A DNA stretch of 64,000 nt from Pseudoalteromonas sp. (GCF_018402495.1 NZ_JAGYIU010000001.1:496001-560000), one strand, 5' to 3'; shown: positions 53,523 through 63,528, numbered from the stretch's first letter. Program-made: numbers and translations. Notes: generated by a model from the sequence alone, not told the origin.

Positions 53523-54449
53523 ATGGCACAAAAAATTGCACTTCTTTTTCCAGGTCAAGGCTCGCAAACTGTGGGTATGTTAAACGAGCTACTTGAAAGC
53601 TCAGACATAGTAAAAGCCACATTTGCAGAAGCATCAACGGCACTTGGCTACGATCTGGTCGATCTTGTACTTAACGGCCCAGAAGAAAAACTAAACCAAA
53701 CACACCGCACTCAACCTGCATTATTAACCGCAAGCGTAGCTATTTATCGCCATTGGTTAGCTGCAAACCCAGATACAGACGTGATCATGGCAGGCCACAG
53801 CCTAGGTGAATACTCAGCTTTAGTATGTAGCAATGTAATTAGCTTAAGTGAAGCCGTAAAACTGGTTGAAAACCGTGGTTTATACATGCAAGAAGCCGTA
53901 CCTGCGGGTGTGGGCTCTATGGCCGCTATTATTGGTCTAGGTGATGACGAAATTAAAGCAGCATGTGAAGCGTCTGCACAAGGCGAAGTGGTTGCTCCGG
54001 TTAATTATAACTCGCCAGGCCAGGTGGTTATTGCGGGTCATAAAGACGCAGTAGATAGAGCATCTGTTGCGTGTAAAGAAGCCGGTGCAAAACGTGCACT
54101 TCCTTTATCGGTAAGCGTCCCCTCGCATTGTGAGCTAATGAAACCGGCTGCTGAAAAATTAGCAGCCGATTTAGCGGCTTTAACATTTAATACACCTAAG
54201 TGTGATGTAATTAATAATGTTGATGTAAAAGCTGAAGGTTCAGCGGATGCAATTAAAGATGCATTAGTGCGTCAGTTATACAGCCCAGTACGTTGGACCG
54301 AAACAGTACAGGCACTGGTTGCACAAGGCGTCACACAAAGTTATGAATTTGGCCCTGGTAAAGTATTAACCGGACTTGCAAAACGTATTGATAAAGCAAT
54401 GGTATGTGGCTCAGTAAACGACCTTGCTACAATCGACACAGCTAAATAA
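53523..54449 (+). CDS. fabD: FabD, malonyl-CoA:ACP transacylase
   Basis: FabD loads malonyl groups on acyl carrier protein. The 308-residue enzyme starts MAQKIALLFPGQGSQTVGM, with the active serine S93 in AGHSLGEYSAL and the histidine in SVPSHCELMKPA. The start at 53523 fits the family; a frame extension to 53481 is AT-rich and unconserved. It lies 57 bases after plsX and 12 before fabG. Confidence 0.96.
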   Translation: MAQKIALLFPGQGSQTVGMLNELLESSDIVKATFAEASTALGYDLVDLVLNGPEEKLNQTHRTQPALLTASVAIYRHWLAANPDTDVIMAGHSLGEYSALVCSNVISLSEAVKLVENRGLYMQEAVPAGVGSMAAIIGLGDDEIKAACEASAQGEVVAPVNYNSPGQVVIAGHKDAVDRASVACKEAGAKRALPLSVSVPSHCELMKPAAEKLAADLAALTFNTPKCDVINNVDVKAEGSADAIKDALVRQLYSPVRWTETVQALVAQGVTQSYEFGPGKVLTGLAKRIDKAMVCGSVNDLATIDTAK

Positions 54450-54461
54450 GAGTATATAAAA

Positions 54462-55208
54462 ATGAGTAATTTATTTTCTTTAGAAGGCAAAGTTGTCCTG
54501 ATCACAGGCGCAAGCCGAGGCATTGGTAAAGCCATTGCAAACACCTTAGTAGCTCAAGGCGCAAAAGTAGCGGGTACAGCGACGAGCGAGTTGGGCGCTG
54601 CAAAAATTAGCGAATACTTAGGCGATAACGGTAAAGGTTATGCGCTTAACGTTACCGATCCTGCGTCAATTGAGGCGACATTAGCGGCAATAAAAGCTGA
54701 TTTAGGTGATATTGATGTATTAGTAAATAATGCCGGTATTACGCGCGATAATTTATTAATGCGTATGAAAGAGAGCGAGTGGGACGACATTATCGACACT
54801 AACCTAAGCTCTATTTTCCGCTTATCTAAAGCGGTACTTCGCCCAATGATGAAGAAAAAGAACGGCCGTATTATCAATATTGGCTCAGTGGTAGGCACTA
54901 TGGGTAACGCAGGCCAAGCAAACTACGCGGCGGCTAAAGCGGGCGTAATCGGTTTTTCTAAATCGTTAGCGCGTGAAGTAGCATCGCGTGGTATTACTGT
55001 AAACGTGGTTGCGCCAGGCTTTATTCAAACAGACATGACAGATGATTTGACAGATGAGCAAAAAGCAGCAACGCTTGCAAACGTTCCTGCGGGTCGTTTA
55101 GGTCAACCAGATGAGATCGCTGCAGCCGTGTGTTATTTAGCATCAGACGCCGCTGCGTATGTATCAGGTGAAACCTTGCATGTAAATGGTGCGATGTACA
55201 TGGTTTAA
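54462..55208 (+). CDS. fabG: FabG, 3-oxoacyl-ACP reductase
   Basis: The NADPH-dependent reductase of fatty-acid elongation. The 248-residue short-chain dehydrogenase has TGASRGIGKAIA (cofactor loop), NNAGITRD, catalytic S in INIGSVVG, YAAAK (Y and K) and the C-terminal SDAAAYVSGETLHVNGAMYM. It is 12 bases downstream of fabD. Confidence 0.97.
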   Translation: MSNLFSLEGKVVLITGASRGIGKAIANTLVAQGAKVAGTATSELGAAKISEYLGDNGKGYALNVTDPASIEATLAAIKADLGDIDVLVNNAGITRDNLLMRMKESEWDDIIDTNLSSIFRLSKAVLRPMMKKKNGRIINIGSVVGTMGNAGQANYAAAKAGVIGFSKSLAREVASRGITVNVVAPGFIQTDMTDDLTDEQKAATLANVPAGRLGQPDEIAAAVCYLASDAAAYVSGETLHVNGAMYMV

Positions 55209-55397
55209 GTTCGCAATGCGAATTAACGAATATGGCCAGTTTTATAAAAAATAATGAATTTTTAGCAAACTTGCTTTAAACATACTTGAAATCGCTGTGA
55301 AAATAAGCGATAAAAGGTAAAATAAACATTCAACAGGTTTGACCAGCAAATTATTTATGGTCAAAAGATTGAATCAGAGATTTATCGGACGTAAACT

Positions 55398-55433
55398 ACG
55401 CCGCAATCTGAAAATAACGCATTGGCGTTTTTT
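55398..55433 (+). promoter_or_regulatory. Terminator-like hairpin in the acpP leader, possible attenuator
   Basis: AACGC-ATTG-GCGTT (55416-55429) is followed by TTTT and sits just before the acpP ribosome site. A competing pair ACGCC (55398-55402) with GGCGT (55424-55428) would break it. Mutually exclusive hairpins are the hallmark of attenuators; the stems are short. Confidence 0.35.
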
Positions 55434-55449
55434 AATAAAGGAAAGAAGA

Positions 55450-55686
55450 ATGAGCGATATCCAAGAACGCGTAAAGAAAATTATCATCGAACAGCTAGGT
55501 GTTAAAGAAGAAGAAGTTAAAAACGAAGCTTCATTCGTTGATGACCTAGGTGCAGACTCTCTTGATACTGTTGAATTAGTAATGGCTCTTGAAGAAGAGT
55601 TTGACACTGAGATCCCAGATGAAGAAGCTGAAAAGATCACAACAGTACAATCTGCAATCGATTACGTTACTGCACACGCTGAGTAA
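55450..55686 (+). CDS. acpP: Acyl carrier protein
   Basis: The 78-residue carrier of growing fatty acyl chains. Phosphopantetheine attaches at S37 in [12 protein letters not shown]. The start [16 protein letters not shown] has AAAGGAAAG upstream. A longer in-frame start at 55339 would add 37 basic residues foreign to ACP and is rejected. A 241-base gap before it suggests an own promoter for high expression. Confidence 0.98.
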   Translation: MSDIQERVKKIIIEQLGVKEEEVKNEASFVDDLGADSLDTVELVMALEEEFDTEIPDEEAEKITTVQSAIDYVTAHAE

Positions 55687-55697
55687 TTAATCGTAAA

Positions 55698-55723
55698 TTA
55701 AGGGCAGCATTCGCTGCCTTTAA
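55698..55723 (+). terminator. Terminator or attenuator between acpP and fabF
   Basis: TTAAGGGCAGC-ATTC-GCTGCCTTTAA, 11 pairs with one G-U, then TCTTTAT, 12 bases past the acpP stop. Partial termination would let acpP be made in excess of fabF. Confidence 0.65.
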
Positions 55724-55732
55724 TCTTTATAT

Positions 55733-55842
55733 CCAAACCACCTCAAAGTACATGATTCAACACCACACCCATACTCACCATCAGCAACACAATTGCTATG
55801 CGTCGGTTTTTGGTTTGAGACTCGCACTTTGAGGTAGCTTGG
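55733..55842. repeat. Inverted repeat flanking a 76-base core, MITE-like, between acpP and fabF
   Basis: CCAAACCACCTCAAAGT (55733-55749) matches the complement of 55826-55842 at 15 of 17 positions, with a perfect 10-bp inner core (ACCTCAAAGT). The 76 bases between encode nothing evident. This could be a tiny mobile-derived repeat or an RNA structure in the acpP-fabF spacer. Confidence 0.5.
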
Positions 55843-55888
55843 GTATGATCACCTAACTATAAAAATAATACCTTATTGGAGGCAAACC

Positions 55889-57127
55889 GTGGCTAAACGT
55901 CGTGTCGTCGTAACTGGCTTAGGAATGTTGACGCCGCTGGGCAATGATGTGCAATCAACCTGGCAAGGCTTATTAGATGGTAAAAGTGGTATTCAAAATA
56001 TCACCCACTTTGATACATCAAAATTTGGTACTCACTTCGCTGGTTTAATCAATGATTTTGATGTATCGGCTTATATGTCACCAAAAGATGCTAAAAAAAT
56101 GGATTTGTTTATTCAGTACGGCACTGCAGCAGGTGTTCAAGCTTTTCAAGACTCAGGCCTTGAAGTTACTGAGCAAAACGCAACCCGAATTGGTGTAGCG
56201 GTAGGATCAGGGATTGGTGGTTTAACCCTAATTGAAGAAAACCACATTAAATTATTAAATAGCGGCCCACGTAAGTTATCGCCGTTTTATGTACCTTCTA
56301 CCATTATTAATATGATCTCAGGCCATTTATCAATTATGCATGGTTTACGTGGTCCCAATATTTCAATTGTAACCGCATGTACAACCGGTTTGCATAATAT
56401 TGGCCATGCCGCCCGTATGATTGCTTACGGCGACGCTGATGCTATGGTTGCCGGTGGTGCAGAAAAAGCCTGTACACCTATTGGTATGGGTGGCTTTAAC
56501 GCCGCACGAGCGCTCTCAACGCGCAATGACGACCCACAAGCGGCGTCTCGTCCGTGGGACAAAGACCGTGACGGCTTTGTACTTTCTGATGGTGCGGGTG
56601 TCATCGTATTAGAAGAATACGAACACGCTAAAGCACGTGGCGCTAAAATATATGCTGAGCTTGTTGGTTTTGGTATGAGTGGCGATGCCTACCACATGAC
56701 CTCACCACCAGAAGACGGTGCAGGTGCAGCACTGGCTATGGAAAACGCATTAAACGATGCGCAAGTAAACGCAGAGCAAGTTGGTTACATTAACGCACAT
56801 GGCACGTCTACTCATGCGGGTGACAAAGCCGAAACGTCAGCGGTTAAAACTATTTTTGGCGATGCCGCTAAAAATGTTATGGTAAGCTCATCTAAATCTA
56901 TGATGGGGCACCTACTAGGTGCTGCGGGCTCTGTTGAATCGATAGTATCTATTTTGTCGTTAACCGATCAAAAAGTAACACCCACAATTAACTTAGATAA
57001 CCCAGATGAAGGCTGTGATTTAGATTACGTACCGCACACTGCGCGTGACGCAAAGTTTGATTACGCACTGTGTAACTCATTTGGTTTTGGTGGTACTAAT
57101 GGCTCGTTACTATTTAAAAAGGTATAA
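55889..57127 (+). CDS. fabF: FabF, 3-oxoacyl-ACP synthase II
   Basis: The elongating condensing enzyme. The 412-residue protein has its catalytic triad in [14 protein letters not shown] (Cys), [14 protein letters not shown] (His) and [14 protein letters not shown] (Lys/His), with the C-terminal [16 protein letters not shown]. Translation begins at GTG, backed by TTGGAGG. It is the last gene of the fab block before a strong terminator. Confidence 0.97.
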   Translation: MAKRRVVVTGLGMLTPLGNDVQSTWQGLLDGKSGIQNITHFDTSKFGTHFAGLINDFDVSAYMSPKDAKKMDLFIQYGTAAGVQAFQDSGLEVTEQNATRIGVAVGSGIGGLTLIEENHIKLLNSGPRKLSPFYVPSTIINMISGHLSIMHGLRGPNISIVTACTTGLHNIGHAARMIAYGDADAMVAGGAEKACTPIGMGGFNAARALSTRNDDPQAASRPWDKDRDGFVLSDGAGVIVLEEYEHAKARGAKIYAELVGFGMSGDAYHMTSPPEDGAGAALAMENALNDAQVNAEQVGYINAHGTSTHAGDKAETSAVKTIFGDAAKNVMVSSSKSMMGHLLGAAGSVESIVSILSLTDQKVTPTINLDNPDEGCDLDYVPHTARDAKFDYALCNSFGFGGTNGSLLFKKV

Positions 57128-57152
57128 TCTTTTTTAAACAACAAACGACAAT

Positions 57153-57180
57153 AAAAACCCAGTTGTTTAACTGGGTTTTT
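57153..57180 (+). terminator. Intrinsic terminator after fabF
   Basis: AAAAACCCAGTT-GTTT-AACTGGGTTTTT, 12 pairs ending in a T-run that continues, 25 bases beyond the stop and 17 before pabC. Confidence 0.92.
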
Positions 57181-57196
57181 TTATGTGTAAAAAATT

Positions 57197-57994
57197 ATGC
57201 AAACAATAATAACAGCAAGTGAAACCAGCCAAATAAGTACGCGTGATAGAGGCTTAAACTATGGCGATGGCTTTTTTACAACCGCCATTGTAACGCATGG
57301 ACAGGTGGAGCATTGGGATTATCATAAAGCGCGTTTAATTGAATGTGCTCAGCGTTTAGGGTTTCCTGCGCTTGCGTTTACCCCACTTGAGACCCATATT
57401 AGCCAGCAAATAGCTTCTAAAGTTAAAGCGGTACTTAAAATAGTTATAACACGCGGTGAGGGCGGGCGAGGTTATGCGCCACCAAGCGAATGCAACCTAA
57501 CTATTATAATGAGTGTTTTACCTTACCCAAAGGACTACCACACCTTAACAGACACTGGAGTAAGCTTAGCGATTAGCCCGATTAAATTAGCAATACAACC
57601 ACATTTGGCAGGGCTTAAAACGCTAAATCGCTTAGAGCAAGTACTAATAAAAAATGCCTTACAAACCCAGCAAAGCGATGACGCTCTAGTACTTGACTAC
57701 AACAATAATGTAATAGAAACCTCCGCTGCGAATATCTTTGCAATAAAAAATCAAAAAATATTTAGCCCTATGCTTGATGAGTGCGGGATCAAAGGTGTTT
57801 TTCTGCAATCTTTATGTGATAAATTAGCAATTGAATTTAAACGCGTTAGCTTAAGTGACCTCACCCAAGCAGACGCGGTATTTATATGTAATAGCTTAAT
57901 GAAAATTGTGCCCGTAAACAGGATAGGCGAACACCGTTTTGATCATGCTCATAGTCAATTACTATTAAAAGAATTACTAGCCAAGGAGGCTTAG
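57197..57994 (+). CDS. pabC: PabC, aminodeoxychorismate lyase
   Basis: A PLP enzyme releasing 4-aminobenzoate and pyruvate for folate synthesis. The 265-residue fold-type IV protein has STRDRGLNYGDGFFTTAIV at the start and the PLP lysine in AGLKTLNRLEQVLIKN, then ALVLDYNNNVIETSAANIFAI. It overlaps mltG by one base. The pabC-mltG-tmk-holB order is typical of Gammaproteobacteria. Confidence 0.94.
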   Translation: MQTIITASETSQISTRDRGLNYGDGFFTTAIVTHGQVEHWDYHKARLIECAQRLGFPALAFTPLETHISQQIASKVKAVLKIVITRGEGGRGYAPPSECNLTIIMSVLPYPKDYHTLTDTGVSLAISPIKLAIQPHLAGLKTLNRLEQVLIKNALQTQQSDDALVLDYNNNVIETSAANIFAIKNQKIFSPMLDECGIKGVFLQSLCDKLAIEFKRVSLSDLTQADAVFICNSLMKIVPVNRIGEHRFDHAHSQLLLKELLAKEA

Positions 57995-58980
57995 TGTTAA
58001 AAGTTATATTATCAGTATTATTTCTGGCTTTATTTAGCTCAGTAATTGGCTATCAGCAACTACAGGCCACAATTAAAACGCCATTAAAGGTAGCTAACAA
58101 TACCCAGTTTGAAGTTAAAAAAGGCACCGGTTTTAACCAATTATGCCGCCAATGGCAGCAGCAACAGTGGGTAAAAGACTGCTGGCGATTTCAAATATTA
58201 GCTAAACTTGACCCAACCTTGACAGATTTAAAAACTGGTTTGTATGAGCTAAGTTCAGATAGCGTCATTAATAACATCAAAAAAATTAATCAAGGTCAGC
58301 AAGTTAGTTTTAGTTTTACCATTATAGAAGGCCAATCTCTTAGAGAGGTTTTAAACACACTCAGCACAGCGTCACATTTGCAAAACGATTTAAACCTTGA
58401 GCAACTTGGCGAGCAAATAATAGGTAAGCAAACCCATCTAGAAGGTTGGTTATTCCCCGATACCTATCATTATCACAGCAATGATACCGCCAGCAGTTTA
58501 CTCAAACGAGCAGCGCAAAAAATGCAGCAAACATTGGCAGATACTTGGCAGCAACGAGCAAGCGATTTACCTTACAATACCGCTTATGAGGCACTGATTA
58601 TGGCCTCTATTATCGAAAAAGAAACAGGCCTTGCCAGTGAGCGACCGTTAATTGCCTCTGTGTTTGCAAACAGATTAAACACCAATATGCGCTTACAAAC
58701 CGATCCAACTGTTATATATGGGCTAGGCGAAGAGTTTGATGGTGATATTAAACGTAAAGACTTGAGAAATTACACCCCGTATAATACCTATCGAATTAAC
58801 GGATTGCCGCCCACACCAATTGCCATGCCATCAAAAGAAGCAATTTTAGCGGCAATAAATCCGCCTCAAAGCGAGTATTTTTACTTTGTAGCAAAAGGCG
58901 ATGGTAGCCATCAGTTTTCAACCACATTAAAGCAACACAATGCGGCGGTTAGAAAATACATTTTAAATAAAAAGAATTAG
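57994..58980 (+). CDS. mltG: MltG, endolytic murein transglycosylase
   Basis: An inner-membrane enzyme that cuts nascent glycan strands and ends their extension. One N-terminal span ([19 protein letters not shown]) is followed by a LysM-like part and the YceG core: [24 protein letters not shown], catalytic E in ASIIEKETG, and [21 protein letters not shown]. Translation starts at GTG with AAGGAGG upstream. Length 328. Confidence 0.95.
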   Translation: MLKVILSVLFLALFSSVIGYQQLQATIKTPLKVANNTQFEVKKGTGFNQLCRQWQQQQWVKDCWRFQILAKLDPTLTDLKTGLYELSSDSVINNIKKINQGQQVSFSFTIIEGQSLREVLNTLSTASHLQNDLNLEQLGEQIIGKQTHLEGWLFPDTYHYHSNDTASSLLKRAAQKMQQTLADTWQQRASDLPYNTAYEALIMASIIEKETGLASERPLIASVFANRLNTNMRLQTDPTVIYGLGEEFDGDIKRKDLRNYTPYNTYRINGLPPTPIAMPSKEAILAAINPPQSEYFYFVAKGDGSHQFSTTLKQHNAAVRKYILNKKN

Positions 58981-58985
58981 TGTTT

Positions 58986-59612
58986 ATGAAATCAAAATTT
59001 ATAGTTATAGAAGGCCTAGAAGGCGCAGGTAAATCAACTGCTATTGCCCTATGCCAAGACTTTTTAAACCATCACCATGTTGACTTTATTAATGTGCGCG
59101 AACCCGGCGGTACGCCACTGGCTGAGTCGTTACGTACCTTGGTAAAAGCAGAACATGAAGAAGAAATCGCCTTTGAAACCGAACTGCTCATTATGTATGC
59201 AGCGCGATCACAGCTAATGCATAATGTAATAAACCCAGCACTAGAACAAGGCTTGTGGGTATTAGCCGATCGCCACGATTTATCGTCACAGGCGTACCAA
59301 GGCGGCGGACGAGGCATTAGTGCAAACACCTTGGCGTCGTTATCATCTATGGTGTTAAAAGGGTTAAAGCCCGATTTAACCATTTACCTTGATATTGACC
59401 CTGTTATTGGCCTTGAACGAGCAAAAGGCCGTGGTGAGCTTGACCGAATAGAACAAGAAGCCATTGAGTTTTTTCAGCGCACTCGTATGCGTTACATTGA
59501 ACTGGCAAACGACGACGACAGTATAAAAACCGTTGATGCTAACCAAAGTATTGATAAAGTACACCGTGATATTACCAATGTACTACGCACGTTTTTTTCA
59601 GGGTTAAAATAA
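58986..59612 (+). CDS. tmk: Thymidylate kinase
   Basis: Phosphorylates dTMP to dTDP. About 208 residues with P-loop [10 protein letters not shown], the DR-type motif [26 protein letters not shown] for substrate, and the [12 protein letters not shown] lid. I choose ATG 58986 ([10 protein letters not shown]); the GTG at 58980 overlapping the mltG stop would add two residues. Confidence 0.95.
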   Translation: MKSKFIVIEGLEGAGKSTAIALCQDFLNHHHVDFINVREPGGTPLAESLRTLVKAEHEEEIAFETELLIMYAARSQLMHNVINPALEQGLWVLADRHDLSSQAYQGGGRGISANTLASLSSMVLKGLKPDLTIYLDIDPVIGLERAKGRGELDRIEQEAIEFFQRTRMRYIELANDDDSIKTVDANQSIDKVHRDITNVLRTFFSGLK

Positions 59613-59613
59613 T

Positions 59614-60528
59614 ATGGCATTGCCATGGCTTAACAATGTAGAGCAACGCTTAGCCCAAAGTTATAAAGCGCAGCGCTTTCATCATGCACAGTTATTTTGT
59701 GGCCCGATTGGGGTAGGCAAGTTTGAGCTTAGCGAAAAATTAGCTAACAGTTTGCTATGCCACAACACACAAACACAGTTAAGTGCCCCAAATAGTGTGT
59801 TAACACCTTGTGGGCAGTGTAAAAGCTGCTTGCTAAACCTAGCACAGACACACCCAGATAAACGCGTTACCCAAGTAGAAGGACAAAGCATAGGGGTAGA
59901 CGACATACGTGGCATAAGCGATTTTATGCACCAGTCGGCAGCGCAAAATGGCAACAAAGTAGCGATTATTCAAAACTGCGAAAAAATGACCACCGCAGCC
60001 GCTAATGCTTTATTAAAAACGCTTGAAGAGCCAAGTAACAGCCGGTTTTTAATTCTTACAACCAGCCAAACAGCGCAATTACCGGCCACTATTTTAAGCC
60101 GCTGCGCCAAAACCGAAGTAAAAGTAACCAATAGCCAGTTAGCACAACAGTGGCTTGAATCATTAGCGATAGAAGCTTACCCATGGTTGCCACTGTTTTA
60201 CAGCCAACCGCTGCAAGTAAAGCAATGGCAACAGCAAAATCAGCTACAGAGCATAGATACACTCTATAAATTTGCAACTGAGTTTAAACAAAGTCATAAT
60301 TTTGATGCGCTAGTCGAAATAATAAATAAACAGCCTGAGCTTGTTCGTATTTTTACCTTATTCTTAAGCGAGCAACTAAAGCAGCAACTATTAAACGGTA
60401 TGAGTTTTGACGCTTACCAAATTGCACAGCAAGCCCTAAATGATTTTTTACAAAACAATATACAAATTTTGGGGCTAAACTTACCGCTTGCGGTATCACG
60501 ACTAGCGTATATATTACGAAACCAATAA
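59614..60528 (+). CDS. holB: DNA polymerase III delta' subunit
   Basis: A clamp-loader subunit of the replicase. The 304-residue protein shows FHHAQLFCGPIGVGKFELSEKLA, a zinc-binding CGQCKSCLLNLAQTHPD, NCEKMTTAAANALLKTLEEPS and LPATILSRC, all in the expected order. The Walker-like GPIGVGK is partly kept. It starts one base after tmk ends and is followed by pilZ, as in Pseudomonas. Confidence 0.94.
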   Translation: MALPWLNNVEQRLAQSYKAQRFHHAQLFCGPIGVGKFELSEKLANSLLCHNTQTQLSAPNSVLTPCGQCKSCLLNLAQTHPDKRVTQVEGQSIGVDDIRGISDFMHQSAAQNGNKVAIIQNCEKMTTAAANALLKTLEEPSNSRFLILTTSQTAQLPATILSRCAKTEVKVTNSQLAQQWLESLAIEAYPWLPLFYSQPLQVKQWQQQNQLQSIDTLYKFATEFKQSHNFDALVEIINKQPELVRIFTLFLSEQLKQQLLNGMSFDAYQIAQQALNDFLQNNIQILGLNLPLAVSRLAYILRNQ

Positions 60529-60540
60529 AAAGGATTAGAT

Positions 60541-60867
60541 ATGCAAGAGCTATTAGTTGATATAGATGATCTTGACGAGTTATATCGCTGTTATATGCCT
60601 TTTTTAAAAAAGGGGGGGCTATTTGTACGCACCAATATGCGCTATGAGCCTGGGCATTCACTCGCTTTACGCGTAACACTACCTGACGCCCTAGAAGACG
60701 ACGTGGTCACCGGTAAAGTTATTTGGATCACTCCGCAAGGCGCACAAAGCTCAAATCCACCAGGGATCGGTATTAGCTTTTTAGATGATAAAACAAACCT
60801 AAACGCGAAGATCGAAAAACTGCTGGGGACTATGTTAAACTCCGGCAATCCAACTTATACCATGTAG
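60541..60867 (+). CDS. pilZ: PilZ, type IV pilus assembly protein
   Basis: A 108-residue cytoplasmic protein of the original PilZ type, required for type IV pilus formation. It keeps LYRCYMPFLKKGGLFVRTNMRYEPGHSLALRVTLPD and VVTGKVIWITPQGAQSSNPPGIGISF. It lacks the cyclic di-GMP-binding arginines, as usual for this class. The holB-pilZ-tatD order supports the call. Confidence 0.9.
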   Translation: MQELLVDIDDLDELYRCYMPFLKKGGLFVRTNMRYEPGHSLALRVTLPDALEDDVVTGKVIWITPQGAQSSNPPGIGISFLDDKTNLNAKIEKLLGTMLNSGNPTYTM

Positions 60868-60884
60868 TAAAAACAGGCCTTATT

Positions 60885-61664
60885 TTGATTGTAGATTCTC
60901 ATTGCCATTTAGACCGTCTTGATTTTGATAAACTCGATTTAAACCTAGACCAAGTACTTGATAACGCCCGCGCAAAAAAAGTAGAACACTTTTTATGTGT
61001 GAGCGTCACACTTGATCAGTTCCCCAATATGCTAGAGCAAATTAAGCATTACGACGACGTATCAGCGTCATGTGGTGTACATCCGCTTGATCAAAAAGAC
61101 GCGCTCAACAAACAGCAATTAATTGATTTAGCCTCGCACCACAAAGTAGTGGCTATTGGCGAAACCGGGCTTGACTACTATTATGCAAAAGACACTCACG
61201 CAGTGCAGCAAGCAAGCTTTGTTGGCCATATTGAAGTAGCCAACGAATTACAAAAGCCACTTATTATTCATACCCGCGACGCACGTGCCGACACCATTGA
61301 TTTAATGCGTGAACACAAAGCACAAAACTGCGGTGGGGTATTACATTGCTTTACCGAAGATTGGGATATGGCCAAAAAAGCCATTGATATGGGTTTTTAT
61401 ATTTCTATTTCAGGTATTGTAACCTTTAAAAATGCGGTAGAACTTAAAGAAGTCGTAAAACAAATCCCACTTGATAGACTGCTTATTGAAACCGACTCGC
61501 CGTATTTAGCCCCAGTACCGTACCGTGGTAAAACTAATCAGCCAGCGTATGTGGAAGATGTTGCTTATTACATTAGTGAACTAAAAGGCATTAGCTTTAA
61601 CGAGTTGGCAAAGGCCACCACCGATAATTTTTATTCTTTATTTAAATTAGCAGCTAAAGGCTAA
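60885..61664 (+). CDS. tatD: TatD-family metal-dependent DNase
   Basis: A 259-residue TIM-barrel metallohydrolase. Metal ligands: DSHCHLDRLDFD at the start, IGETGLDYYYA, PLIIHTRDA, HCFTEDWDMA and LLIETDSPYLAPVPYRGKTNQPAYV. Translation begins with TTG, immediately before IVDSHCH, and no better start is available. The YcfH/YjjV/TatD subgroup is not resolved; position after pilZ favours the YcfH type. Confidence 0.9.
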   Translation: MIVDSHCHLDRLDFDKLDLNLDQVLDNARAKKVEHFLCVSVTLDQFPNMLEQIKHYDDVSASCGVHPLDQKDALNKQQLIDLASHHKVVAIGETGLDYYYAKDTHAVQQASFVGHIEVANELQKPLIIHTRDARADTIDLMREHKAQNCGGVLHCFTEDWDMAKKAIDMGFYISISGIVTFKNAVELKEVVKQIPLDRLLIETDSPYLAPVPYRGKTNQPAYVEDVAYYISELKGISFNELAKATTDNFYSLFKLAAKG

Positions 61665-61668
61665 CCTC

Positions 61669-63528
61669 ATGACGACTCTCTCGGTGCATCACCCGCTGTT
61701 ACTTATGGGACCTATGGTGCGCCGAGCAGAAAAAACCGCAGTTTGTATTCAGTTTGCCACTTCAAAACGGGTTAATTGCCGTATAGAACTCATGGATCAT
61801 GAATGTTATAGCGAGCAGCACACAGTCGCCCTCGGTGAGCATTTATTTTTACAGTTTGTGGTTATTAAACCGATAAACAGCCAATTCCCACGGGACACCT
61901 TATTACATTATCAGCTATTTTTAGACGACAATGCAGCTGACTTATCAGCATTTAGTTTTAATAAGCAGACGACGCCAGCGTTTGTGATCCCCAAAAAGCT
62001 AACACAAATTTTGCACGGCTCGTGTCGTAACGCCCATCACCCTGCAAAAGACAGCCTAGTCAGTTCAAGCCAATGGCAAGGTTTTCAACGCAGCCATAAT
62101 CAGCAAGGAGCGCAGTTATTACTGCTTTCGGGCGACCAGGTGTACGCCGATGACGTAGCAGGGCCCATGCTATTAGCGATTCACCAGTTAATAAAACAGT
62201 TAGGTATTTATAAAGAGCAACCACTTGAACTTGATTTACCTCAAGATATAACCGAGCAGCTTTATGGTCGTCATCATTTATTACCCACCACCTCATGGAA
62301 AAAGCGCTCTAAATTAGGTATAGGTTATTGGTTAAAAAAAGACGAGCCGCATTTTTCCAGCGTAAAAGCGTATAATCACCTGATTCACTTTGAAGAATTT
62401 GTTGCGCTTTATTTACTTAATTTTAGTAGCACCGCGTGGCAATATGTTGATTTAACAAACCTTACTTACTCAAGTAGTAACGAAAAAAACCAAACACTGT
62501 TTAATACCGAAAAAACCGTACTCATTGATTATGTGCAAGGTTTAGCTGAAGTAGAGCGATTATTTGCGAATGTGTCGACCTTGATGATGTTTGACGATCA
62601 CGATGTAACCGATGATTGGAACCTCACCGCCGGATGGGAGCAAGCAATTAACCAAAACCCGAGCAGCAAACGCATTGTTAACAATGGTCTAGCAAGTTAT
62701 TGGCTGTTTCAGGGAATGGGTAACGACGCACTACAAAAAACCGGCGCCTTATTAACCCCGTTTATAACCAGTTTAGCGGGCAACAAGCACTGGCAATTTA
62801 AAGCGTTTGATAAACACCTAAACGATTTTAACCATTGGCATTATGAGTTAACTACCATTCCCAAAGTGGTGGTGCTCGACACCCGAACACATCGCTGGCG
62901 TAACGAGCAAAACTTTAACGAACCCTCAGGCTTATTAGATTGGGAGCGCCTTACAGAGCTTGAAGAAAGCCTACTTAGCCATGACCAAGTCATTATTGTA
63001 TCGCCCGCTCCTGTATTTGGGGTTAAATCAATAGAGGCCATTCAAGCCGTGTTTAACATGTGTGGGCAACCGCTGATGGTTGATGTAGAAAACTGGATGG
63101 CGCACGAAGGCTCAGCAAAAAAACTGCTCGACACATTTAGACGCACCGACACCCCAAACGAAACACTGATTTTATCGGGCGATGTACATTATTCGTTTTG
63201 TTTTTCAGTACAAAAGCGTTTTGGCGAACACCACAATAGAATTTGGCAACTAACCGCCAGCGGGATCAAAAATGAGTTTCCCCGTAAGCTAATAAATGTG
63301 CTTGATAAACTCGACTCTATTTTATATGGACCTAAAAGCCCACTAAACTTTTTTACCAAACGCTGGCACATGGAGGTAGACAAACACCAAACCAATGGCA
63401 AAGGGCAAAAGTACCTAGTAAGTGATTCAGCAATAAGTTTAGTTACCCTAAAAGCTGGGAATTTAGCTCGTTATCAACTTATACACGGCGACGGCCACAC
63501 CACCGAATTTGATTTAAAAGAACAGTAA
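61669..63528 (+). CDS. PhoD-like metallophosphatase / phosphodiesterase
   Basis: A 619-residue protein of the PhoD-like family. Metal-binding motifs in order: HGSCRNAHHPAKD, LLLSGDQVYADDV, LMMFDDHDVTDDWN, VVVLDTRTHRW, LILSGDVHYSFCFS and QLTASGIKNEFPRK. There is no signal peptide, so it is probably cytoplasmic, unlike secreted PhoD. The N-terminal 110 residues resemble the family's beta-rich domain. It follows tatD by four bases and seems to end the long operon. The substrate is unknown. Confidence 0.85.
   Translation: MTTLSVHHPLLLMGPMVRRAEKTAVCIQFATSKRVNCRIELMDHECYSEQHTVALGEHLFLQFVVIKPINSQFPRDTLLHYQLFLDDNAADLSAFSFNKQTTPAFVIPKKLTQILHGSCRNAHHPAKDSLVSSSQWQGFQRSHNQQGAQLLLLSGDQVYADDVAGPMLLAIHQLIKQLGIYKEQPLELDLPQDITEQLYGRHHLLPTTSWKKRSKLGIGYWLKKDEPHFSSVKAYNHLIHFEEFVALYLLNFSSTAWQYVDLTNLTYSSSNEKNQTLFNTEKTVLIDYVQGLAEVERLFANVSTLMMFDDHDVTDDWNLTAGWEQAINQNPSSKRIVNNGLASYWLFQGMGNDALQKTGALLTPFITSLAGNKHWQFKAFDKHLNDFNHWHYELTTIPKVVVLDTRTHRWRNEQNFNEPSGLLDWERLTELEESLLSHDQVIIVSPAPVFGVKSIEAIQAVFNMCGQPLMVDVENWMAHEGSAKKLLDTFRRTDTPNETLILSGDVHYSFCFSVQKRFGEHHNRIWQLTASGIKNEFPRKLINVLDKLDSILYGPKSPLNFFTKRWHMEVDKHQTNGKGQKYLVSDSAISLVTLKAGNLARYQLIHGDGHTTEFDLKEQ

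Noticed and set aside
55339-55449. 37-residue N-terminal extension of ACP
   Set aside because: Basic, unconserved, and without a ribosome site; ATG 55450 starts the canonical ACP sequence with AAAGGAAAG upstream.
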